57,880 nt of DNA from an uncultured Fidelibacterota bacterium (GTDB lineage Bacteria; Fidelibacterota; Marinisomatia; Marinisomatales; UBA8229), in assembly GCA_913041945.1 (NCBI GenBank), contig CAJWIT010000008.1, positions 1-57,880 of the forward strand, read 5' to 3'. Shown one piece after another: positions 50,977 through 57,880 of the stretch (position 1 is the stretch's first letter; the number at the start of each line of letters is the position of its first letter). The position numbers and the translations under genes were made by a program. Below the pieces are notes generated by a model, which saw nothing but the letters and a program-made list of their open reading frames with translations, made no database searches and was not told the origin of the DNA.

Positions 50977-53718
50977 TTATTTTACCAGAACCATCTTTTT
51001 GGTCTGAACAAACTCACCTGTAGTTATTTTATATAGATATATTCCTGCACTAACGGGTTTGCCAAAGGAATCTGTAGCATCCCATTGTACTGATCTGAAG
51101 CCTGCCTCCTGAGTGGTGTTAACTAGTTGAGTAATTTCTCTTCCAATTAGGTCATAAATCGTGAGTGTAACAAATGATTGTTCCGGCAGGTCATAACGGA
51201 GGTTTGTGACCGGGTTGAAGGGATTGGGGAAATTCTGGTGAAGGGCATAGTTATGAGGCAAGACTGAGTTCTTCCGTAAGATAAATCCATTCAGCACTTT
51301 AGCAATAATCAGCTCTCCAGAACCGGACAAATCATATTCTTCATCTGATTCAATATTGATTAAAACCCAGGTGGTTTTATTTGCTATGTTAAAAGATATG
51401 GAAAGGGGTTCTGCCTGACCTGTTAGTTCTATTTTTCCAGAATCTTCACAATATATCCAGTCACCCTGAAACCGGGCATCAAACACACCTGAGGGTGGTT
51501 TAGGAGGTACACTATAACTTAGTTTTTCATTATCAGGTACTGTTACACCAAAATACAGGGTCTGGTCATCAAAGCTTATTGTATTGGCTCCATCCATTCT
51601 ACTTATAAACGGTAATCCCTTTGCTCTAATATCATCTGAAATAATTATTTCTCCTGGGCCAGCAGAGCGGATCCAGTACCCTTTGCCTGGCTCCAGAGTT
51701 TCTGCCTGAATGTAGCTTCCGTCAAACTCATAAAGCGTCCCTGGAAGGAGTATCCCCTCCGGGTCTTGAATGCTGGTTGCAGGTACTGAACTTGAGATTC
51801 CGGAAATCAAGTTCCAGTCATTCATCATGGAAATAATGAGGGAATGAATAGTTGAGCCTGAAATTATAGTGGTGCCTCCATCCGGAAAACGGAGCCAGTA
51901 GCCAGTTCCGGTGATAAAATCATTTTCCTGGACATAATTTCCATCAAAAGAATATAGAGTTCCTTCCAATGCATCTGGATAGACGCTTAAATGATAAGGA
52001 TCCTCCACACCCATCGGTAAACCTACCAGGTTCCAGTCCGGGATATGATCAACTGATATTGTTCCTGATCCTGATCCGAAATATCCTGTCCGGTGTACGT
52101 TTCCCCTGTACATATTCCAGTAGTTGTTAGAGCTTCCAAGATCTTTTATGTCCACTGTTATGAGGCTGCTGGTGGTTCCAAGCAATATTTCTAAGTCCCC
52201 ATCGCCATCCAGATCTTGAACTGCAGGGGAACCGACAAATGGCATCTCAAATTCAATGGGAATATCAGTATATGGTGATCCGTCCAGGTGAAAAATAAGA
52301 AGATCCATCCCGCTCACAGCAGAGATGATTTCCGGGGTTCCATCACTGTCCAAGTCAGCAAATGCGGGAGAACCGACGATCTCACTTCCCACATCAATTG
52401 GCCAACCTGAAAGGGGTAGCCCAGCAGAATCCACCCCATAGAGTTTTCCGTCCTCTGATCCAAAGAAGATTGCGGGTCCTTCTTCCGTTTCTACGACTCC
52501 AGGTGAGGTACTTATATCGTCACCAGTTATGACCATAAAACGCAAGGAACCGTCAGGATTCACCGCATATAGATTGTTATCACGGTTACCCGCAAAGATG
52601 ATTTTTTCACCGTTTGCTTCTACAACAGTAGGTGCTGTTCGGAAGTCATTTTCAGCAGTGAAAGGGAATCCGTCAGCAACTTGTCCATTATCGTAAATCA
52701 GGTAGATATGTTCGTTATCTGTTCCTAAAACAATATCCATTTTTCCATTGCCGTTAAAATCCGCTAACGCAACACCGCGCTGGATTTTCTCATCCAGTAC
52801 AACTGGGAAGTTCTCAACTGGAGATCCATCATGATTGAGCGCAAAGAGCTTTCCGGGATTTGAATACCCGCCAAAGACAATTTCCAGTTCTTCATCATTG
52901 TCGAGATTACCTAAAGCCGGTGTACCCATGAGGAACTGTTCCGCATTAAAATTTAATTCTACATTACAATTTCCATCCAAAATATACATGTGTTGATTTT
53001 TGGAAGTAATCATCACTTCCAGGATTCCATCATTATCTACGTCTGCAACAGCGGGAGATCCCCAAATCTGGTTTCCGGTGTCAAGCCAACAGATGTCGCT
53101 TCCATCTGATTCAAGAATATGAAATCGACCATTATACTCTCCAAATAATATTTCGGGAGTGCCGTCCATATCCATGTCTGCAATTGCTGGAGAAGAAATC
53201 ACCTGGGTGTTGGTATAATATGGCCATCCTTCCTGGTATTCAATAAGTCCATACTCAACCTCTAGTGCGATGGGTACCCCATTTTCATCAAGGCCAATGA
53301 AAAGGGGATCTACGATAGATACATCTTCTATATTTACATCAGAAGGTAACCAGGGGAGTTCCACAAGCACGACACTGTCTGTGGATGCAATAGGTGAGTT
53401 CGCGAGCGAAAAAGAAACCAGTAAACCAGATGTGTTTATGAAGCAAGTGAAGTCAGCATCAATCACAATTCCCGACAATGGCTGGATAACTGTAGAAGTT
53501 ACGCTCTCACCAGTATCATTATAAAAAATACTGTCCATAGGAGCAAATAAATCTCCTTCGAACTCTAAAACATCGATTCCAAATTGAAATCCAACAACCT
53601 CTGTATTTGCCACCATTGAAACGGAAACTGAATTCTGTTGGGCATTGGAAATCCAGATATTAATATCTTCTGCCAGTGTGATTTGTGTTAACAATAAGAC
53701 TAAAAATAGTTTATTCAT
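50977..53718 (-). CDS. Secreted FG-GAP repeat protein with cohesin-like N-terminus, GWN module and sorting domain
   Basis: 913 residues. Signal peptide (MNKLFLVLLLTQITLA). Residues about 18-150 form a beta-sandwich resembling cohesin-type domains ('VSVSMVANTEVVGFQFGIDVLEFEG', 'GLLVSFSLANSPIASTDSVVLVELPW'). About 170-520 carry FG-GAP/VCBS units ('PAIADMDMDGTPEILFGEYNG', 'AVADVDNDGILEVMI', 'LADFNGNGKMDIVLG') that bind calcium in beta-propellers. The GWN module spans about 559-700, and the sorting domain runs from NFPNPFNP (about 828) to QTKKMVLVK. GGGGATTGTC precedes the ATG. The neighbouring upstream gene encodes dockerin-like motifs, so the two could interact. Confidence 0.87.
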   Translation of the reverse strand: MNKLFLVLLLTQITLAEDINIWISNAQQNSVSVSMVANTEVVGFQFGIDVLEFEGDLFAPMDSIFYNDTGESVTSTVIQPLSGIVIDADFTCFINTSGLLVSFSLANSPIASTDSVVLVELPWLPSDVNIEDVSIVDPLFIGLDENGVPIALEVEYGLIEYQEGWPYYTNTQVISSPAIADMDMDGTPEILFGEYNGRFHILESDGSDICWLDTGNQIWGSPAVADVDNDGILEVMITSKNQHMYILDGNCNVELNFNAEQFLMGTPALGNLDNDEELEIVFGGYSNPGKLFALNHDGSPVENFPVVLDEKIQRGVALADFNGNGKMDIVLGTDNEHIYLIYDNGQVADGFPFTAENDFRTAPTVVEANGEKIIFAGNRDNNLYAVNPDGSLRFMVITGDDISTSPGVVETEEGPAIFFGSEDGKLYGVDSAGLPLSGWPIDVGSEIVGSPAFADLDSDGTPEIISAVSGMDLLIFHLDGSPYTDIPIEFEMPFVGSPAVQDLDGDGDLEILLGTTSSLITVDIKDLGSSNNYWNMYRGNVHRTGYFGSGSGTISVDHIPDWNLVGLPMGVEDPYHLSVYPDALEGTLYSFDGNYVQENDFITGTGYWLRFPDGGTTIISGSTIHSLIISMMNDWNLISGISSSVPATSIQDPEGILLPGTLYEFDGSYIQAETLEPGKGYWIRSAGPGEIIISDDIRAKGLPFISRMDGANTISFDDQTLYFGVTVPDNEKLSYSVPPKPPSGVFDARFQGDWIYCEDSGKIELTGQAEPLSISFNIANKTTWVLINIESDEEYDLSGSGELIIAKVLNGFILRKNSVLPHNYALHQNFPNPFNPVTNLRYDLPEQSFVTLTIYDLIGREITQLVNTTQEAGFRSVQWDATDSFGKPVSAGIYLYKITTGEFVQTKKMVLVK

Positions 53719-53736
53719 GACAATCCCCTGGGAAAG

Positions 53737-55518
53737 TTAATAACGAATGATAATGTAAGATGACATGGCGATTTCCGGACAATAACCATCACCCTGGCAA
53801 ACTGGTGGGGTAACGCAGTCGTTTCCTGATACGCGGCAGGCTTCATAATCCATGATGTTGTCATCTCCTATCTCAACGTATTCAGTAATGTCGGTTATAA
53901 AAGGGGTCACATCCATTCCCGGGCACCACCCGGCCCGGCCAAATCCCCAGGTACCGTATTGATTTGGGATGACTCCCTGGACGATTGTTTCCAGTTCCAT
54001 ACAATAATCACCATCCCCGGCTTCAGGATAGGATGTATCAAATTCATAGGTTCCGCCGTTCACAGTAAAAATATGTTTTGAATTGCAGAATTCCGCACAA
54101 TTATAACACCCGGCACTCCCCCAGCCATGGCCTGTGATATAGGTAACAAATTCTACTCTGGTTGCATTTTCCGGAACATCAAATATTGTTGGGGGACGAT
54201 TCTCATTATAACTGGGATTAAACTGGACAGTACCAATCCACATCGGCCGAAATTCCTGGGGAGATTCTACCGGATCATCTTCATAAAATCGTATTTTAAG
54301 TGTCAAAAGACTGTTGGGCCATCCTGATTCCTGGAATTTGATCAACCTGGTGCCGCCGGGGCGGATCACAGAAATGAAAGGGGTTATATCTGTAAGGTGA
54401 TGGGGCTGGCGATCAAAAGGGGTGATCCACCGGGCGATTTCATAACAATTTGAACCATCTTCATCACAGAGATACATATGGGCTATCCGATCATAATCAT
54501 CACAACCAGCATCACTGTAATTACCATCTGCATCCGGGCAACCTCTTAAGAGTTCAACTTTCATTCCAGAGTATTCATTAAGCTCTTCATTGGAAGGAAA
54601 TTCAACAATCTGAGTAATGGAGGAAGCCCATCCTCCTGTATATATCTCTTTATCAAAAACGGTGATTTCATCATAGCTACTATCAGGATCAAACAATGCG
54701 TCCCAGACATAATTGTAAAAGAGGGTTTCGTGCGCAAGGTAACTCATATGAGTACCGGTAAATCCATCAGGATTTCCTAAGTAGCCTATTTGTTTTAATT
54801 GCTGAAATCTATCAATCCCCAAGGCGTATTTATCACTCAAAGCTTCAGCAAGCCAATTTTCCAGCTCTGAGGTTTTCGTTGGGATAAAATGAAGATGGGT
54901 TTTCCAATGATCCTGCAAGGCGAGGTCAAAAGACTCCAGGATTTCATCAAACTCCCCTTTTATTGCTTGCACATCACTGGCTGAACTAGAACGATCGGAA
55001 ATAAAGAGATAATGAACATTTAAAGGAGAATTTTCTAATAATGCCTGCTTGGTATTTGAAATCCAAAGTGCTGTGGAATTACTGACTGATGGATTGTAAT
55101 GAATAAAAATGTACGATTCCTGCCCATTCCACGCATCCTGAAAACTCCACTCCGAATTCTCCGGATTATAAATGAGATTTACAATAGATATAAGATCAAC
55201 AGTATCCAGAATGCCATCGCTGTTTATATCTGCTAAATAGAATTGTTCTTCGTTAATCTCTACGGTTCCTATCTCTGCACCCAGGGTAACCATAACGTCT
55301 TCAATATCAATAGTATCATCCTGGCTCACGTCCCCGGGCATTGGAGCATTCAGGTCCAACACTGTAAACGGACCGGCAATATCAAAATAACCTATACCGT
55401 ACGGACCTTCCGAAAACCCTTGGGCAATAACGGTTGCACCCGAACAAAGAAGTAATATAAAAAGGATTGGGGATAATTTGAAATTTCTCCTATGCATGGG
55501 GATATTTTTATTCATCAT
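53737..55518 (-). CDS. Secreted dockerin-like/peptide-N-glycosidase F-like protein
   Basis: 593 residues; start at ATG 55518 with internal ATGs at codons 2 and 8. Signal peptide ending near VIAQG (about 33). Residues 62-118 hold two calcium-loop helices of dockerin type: GDVSQDDTIDIEDV and ADINSDGILDTVDL. A middle domain (about 130-250) is unassigned. The C-terminal half (about 285-593) resembles PNGase F: 'VFDKEIYTGGWASSIT' (candidate Asp289), 'CYEIARWITPFDR', 'YITGHGWGSAGCYNCAEFC' (candidate Glu476), 'WCPGMDVTPFITDI'. Several paired Cys suggest disulfides. Such enzymes release N-glycans from glycoproteins. It has no sorting domain. The start of the adjacent cohesin-like gene is 18 bases downstream. 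Confidence 0.8.
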   Translation of the reverse strand: MMNKNIPMHRRNFKLSPILFILLLCSGATVIAQGFSEGPYGIGYFDIAGPFTVLDLNAPMPGDVSQDDTIDIEDVMVTLGAEIGTVEINEEQFYLADINSDGILDTVDLISIVNLIYNPENSEWSFQDAWNGQESYIFIHYNPSVSNSTALWISNTKQALLENSPLNVHYLFISDRSSSASDVQAIKGEFDEILESFDLALQDHWKTHLHFIPTKTSELENWLAEALSDKYALGIDRFQQLKQIGYLGNPDGFTGTHMSYLAHETLFYNYVWDALFDPDSSYDEITVFDKEIYTGGWASSITQIVEFPSNEELNEYSGMKVELLRGCPDADGNYSDAGCDDYDRIAHMYLCDEDGSNCYEIARWITPFDRQPHHLTDITPFISVIRPGGTRLIKFQESGWPNSLLTLKIRFYEDDPVESPQEFRPMWIGTVQFNPSYNENRPPTIFDVPENATRVEFVTYITGHGWGSAGCYNCAEFCNSKHIFTVNGGTYEFDTSYPEAGDGDYCMELETIVQGVIPNQYGTWGFGRAGWCPGMDVTPFITDITEYVEIGDDNIMDYEACRVSGNDCVTPPVCQGDGYCPEIAMSSYIIIRY

Positions 55519-55679
55519 GGTTATTCATACTCATACTGCATACTTCAAGCTAACAAAAATTGCAACAACCAATGGTAATCTGCAAATTATATTATTCAGT
55601 TATTTTGAGTTTCATAATAAATTTCCATTTTGGTATATATATATATTTTTTTCTTGAAATTTCCTGAAATTGATAGTAC

Positions 55680-55691
55680 ACTCACGTGAGT
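55680..55691. promoter_or_regulatory. 12-bp perfect palindrome in a divergent gap
   Basis: ACTCACGTGAGT reads the same on both strands and lies 25 bases before the DUF1800 gene start, in the 197-base gap shared with the divergent PNGase F-like gene. The gap also has an alternating TA run (55634-55645). A dimeric regulator site is possible but unproven. Confidence 0.35.
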
Positions 55692-55715
55692 AATTGATTA
55701 GGTTCAGTGCAAGCG

Positions 55716-57880
55716 ATGTTAAAGAGATCAAAACCAACTTTGCTATTGTTATATATATCCTTGATTTTAACCCCGTTAACAGCAAAAGATCATCCTGCGC
55801 CCCAGATTCTAAAGGACAGTAAAGAGAAGGACATTATTTTAAAACGCAGTGAATCGCTGAACAAATACCTCAGGCAACATCCATCCCCCTCGCCAAAATA
55901 TCCAGTCATAAATAATCTCCCGCAGGAATTCATCCAGGTTTTTCCTGAGCAGATTCCGGCACCTGATTTAGAGGTTGAATCAACCATCACGTCCAGGGAT
56001 GTAGATTTTGATCTTCGTGCCGCTGCTCATCTGCTGAGGCGTACTACTTTTGGTCCAATTTGGGAAGGGATCAACTGGGCTCATAATGGAGGGTTGGATG
56101 CAACTGTGGACGCATTGCTGGAAGAACAGCCGGTACCTGATCCTCCCGGAGACTGGATCGATGATCCTATGCCGCCTTATGATTCCCTTACACCGGAACA
56201 GCTTGATTCCTTAAATAATGCATACAGAGAACAAAGAGCTGAAACGCGAAGCTGGATCATTGATAATATGTTAGAAGAAGAAGCAAGTATTCACGAAACA
56301 ATGACACTTTTCTGGCACGATCATTTCGCTACATCGGCTCAGAAGGTGAGCTTTCCTCCTGCAATGTATCATCACTATGCGCTTCTCAGGGAGTATGCCC
56401 TGGGGAATATTAAAGATTTTGTAAAAGCAATGGCTGTAGATCCTGCCATGCTTAAATGGTTGGATAATGATAAGAATAGATATCGTCATCTATATGTTAC
56501 GGGTGATAGTGACGAATGGTCTGGATATGGAAGAAAGTTGATAGATGAAGATGAGGACGGAGTGTATACCAAGACTATTGGTCTTAATCCTGGACTGTAC
56601 AGGTATTTGTATACATGCGGTGGATTTTCTATTTATGAGGATGTTCCGGATGAGTGTGCTTATATCGATCCTAATGATGATACTCCTCTCCGTGCCTTTG
56701 GGATGAACAATGAGGATGTTATTCTGGATCCCCATTCATGGGGTGGATGCCCTGAGGAAGGATATAACCATGGCCCCATGGTTGTCAATTTTAATGTGGA
56801 TATGACAGGAGTTGATCTCCAGGGAGGCGCGGTCCATGTGACCGGTACAATGGACGATTGGTCCGGTTTTGGGCTGACTCTCATGCCAAACGGTGATGGT
56901 ACATACTCGGGAAGTATGGAACTGGAGCCTGGGGTCTATGAGTATCTTTACACCGTCACGGGAGAATTTGATGACTGGTCCGGCTGGGGTATGGTAGGGA
57001 ACCCTCCATTAGGCTCTAACTGTGATTGGAACCCGGATGATCAATGGGCAAATTTTGGATTTGCTTTAATAAACACTGATACATTAACAATGAATAATGT
57101 TTGGGCAGAGTGTCTGGTAGACGATTCGTACTTTCATCATGTTACGTTTCAGGTCTCTGAAAATCCATGTCCTCTGGCAGGGATCAACGAGAATTTTTCC
57201 AGGGAATTGCTTGAGCTGTTTACCATTGGAGTGGGCAACTATTCCCAGGAGGATGTCGTTGAAGCAGCACGGGCATACACAGGCTATACCACAGATGGTT
57301 TGGAAACTTTTTTTATTGAGAACAGACATGACTTCGGATCAAAAACCTTCATGGGACAAACGGGATACTGGTTTGGGGATGATATTGTTGATATAATATT
57401 TGAACAGGAAGAGACAGCACGATTCTTTGCCCGGAAAATTTATCAGTGGTTTGTCTATTATAATCCTGATGAACAAGCTGTAGATGCTTTAGCCGATATT
57501 CTGAGGGAAAATGATTATGAAATAAAACCCATGCTTGAGGCTCTGTTCAAGAGTGAACTCTTTTTTGATGAAAATTTCAGGGGTGCTAAATATGGTGGAG
57601 GCATTGTTCATGTACTGTCCCCAATTCGCCAGATGTATATAACTGATATTGTTCCTCCCGAAGGTGAAACTAGGAATAGAGTTCTTTTAATGTTTCAGGA
57701 ATTGTTTGGTCAGGCTGTCCTGTATCCGCCTGATGTATCAGGTTGGTTGGGATACCGAAACTGGATCAACACCTTCACCCTTCCATACAGAAAGCTTTTT
57801 ACCAATGCTGTGATCGATGGGTATGTTTATGATTTTCCCATGGGATTTCAACCTGATGTTCTTGAGTTTGCCAGCCATTT
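55716..57880 (+). CDS. Exported DUF1800 protein with an inserted pair of carbohydrate-binding-like domains, partial
   Basis: At least 721 residues; runs off the right edge. The ATG at 55716 gives a signal peptide (LLLLYISLILTPLTA). DUF1800 landmarks: 'DLRAAAHLLRRTTFGP', 'MLEEEASIHETMTLFWHDHFATS', 'HYALLREYALGNIKDFVKAMAVDPAMLKWLD', 'INENFSRELLELFTIGVGNYS', 'VVEAARAYTGYT' and 'GQAVLYPPDVSGWLGYRNW'. Between LDNDKN (about 250) and NENFSREL (about 490), where the family normally has a few residues, about 240 residues are inserted. They contain two similar modules with 'DEWSGYG...PGLYRYLYT' and 'DDWSGFG...PGVYEYLYT', like E-set/CBM48 carbohydrate-binding domains. DUF1800 genes usually precede a DUF1501 gene, expected beyond the window. 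Confidence 0.88.
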   Translation, partial: MLKRSKPTLLLLYISLILTPLTAKDHPAPQILKDSKEKDIILKRSESLNKYLRQHPSPSPKYPVINNLPQEFIQVFPEQIPAPDLEVESTITSRDVDFDLRAAAHLLRRTTFGPIWEGINWAHNGGLDATVDALLEEQPVPDPPGDWIDDPMPPYDSLTPEQLDSLNNAYREQRAETRSWIIDNMLEEEASIHETMTLFWHDHFATSAQKVSFPPAMYHHYALLREYALGNIKDFVKAMAVDPAMLKWLDNDKNRYRHLYVTGDSDEWSGYGRKLIDEDEDGVYTKTIGLNPGLYRYLYTCGGFSIYEDVPDECAYIDPNDDTPLRAFGMNNEDVILDPHSWGGCPEEGYNHGPMVVNFNVDMTGVDLQGGAVHVTGTMDDWSGFGLTLMPNGDGTYSGSMELEPGVYEYLYTVTGEFDDWSGWGMVGNPPLGSNCDWNPDDQWANFGFALINTDTLTMNNVWAECLVDDSYFHHVTFQVSENPCPLAGINENFSRELLELFTIGVGNYSQEDVVEAARAYTGYTTDGLETFFIENRHDFGSKTFMGQTGYWFGDDIVDIIFEQEETARFFARKIYQWFVYYNPDEQAVDALADILRENDYEIKPMLEALFKSELFFDENFRGAKYGGGIVHVLSPIRQMYITDIVPPEGETRNRVLLMFQELFGQAVLYPPDVSGWLGYRNWINTFTLPYRKLFTNAVIDGYVYDFPMGFQPDVLEFASH

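Overview
The window looks like a chromosomal segment of a Gram-negative, FCB-group bacterium, most probably Candidatus Marinimicrobia/Neomarinimicrobiota (SAR406-like). This is inferred from four things: several very large secreted proteins ending in a Por/type IX-like C-terminal sorting domain (NYPNPFNP...GRE...GxYxYxL...QTRKMVLLK), a recurrent duplicated 'GWNLVGLP...GTLYSFDG...GYWLR' module in six proteins, many lipoproteins and outer-membrane barrels, and moderate AT-richness. No rRNA, tRNA, CRISPR array, phage or insertion sequence was seen.

Region 1 (1-14569, minus strand) reads right to left as one tightly packed block. It starts with a giant C25 (gingipain-like) peptidase homologue. 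Next come overlapping poly-gamma-glutamate genes pgsB, pgsC and pgsW, then a periplasmic protein, an outer-membrane beta-barrel, a beta-propeller lipoprotein and a secreted repeat protein that runs off the left edge. pgsA/capA is missing. The envelope genes coupled to pgsBCW make this a candidate Gram-negative poly-gamma-glutamate synthesis and export locus.

Region 2 (14637-27022) is an envelope and peptidoglycan-recycling region. It holds kdsD (plus a tiny membrane-protein candidate), a PAP2 phosphatase, a DUF1460 amidase-like lipoprotein and a GH3/beta-lactamase fusion lipoprotein. A divergent plus-strand operon follows: cytosolic NagZ-like GH3, sugar kinase, signal-less SpoIID-like enzyme, AmpG-like permease, HGSNAT/DUF5009-like acyltransferase and an SDR. 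Together these could release, import and dismantle muropeptides.

Region 3 (27114-45600) is mixed. It has an SLC13/RCK transporter preceded by a 27-codon signal-peptide-like ORF, a 39-residue lysine-rich protein, an M28 peptidase and three secreted proteins with the GWN module (LamG-like, propeller/HAF, EEP nuclease-like). It then has EamA, GIY-YIG, VOC, a YwaF-like membrane protein, an OM barrel, fabA, a lipoprotein, DUF1543, ssb with a clear terminator, a dienelactone-hydrolase-like protein and a RetSat-like oxidoreductase. Relics of sorting-domain tails lie in intergenic DNA.

Region 4 (45800-57880) contains a MORN/YwqK-repeat protein with a 555-bp perfect internal duplication. Beside it is an intergenic region holding a repeat relic, a compact structured element (15-nt perfect anti-16S Shine-Dalgarno, 15-codon ORF, competing stems, terminator-like hairpin) and a sorting-tail relic. 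These are followed by an SSS symporter, a secreted FG-GAP protein with a cohesin-like N-terminus, a dockerin-like/PNGase F-like protein, and a partial DUF1800 protein with an unusual inserted domain pair.
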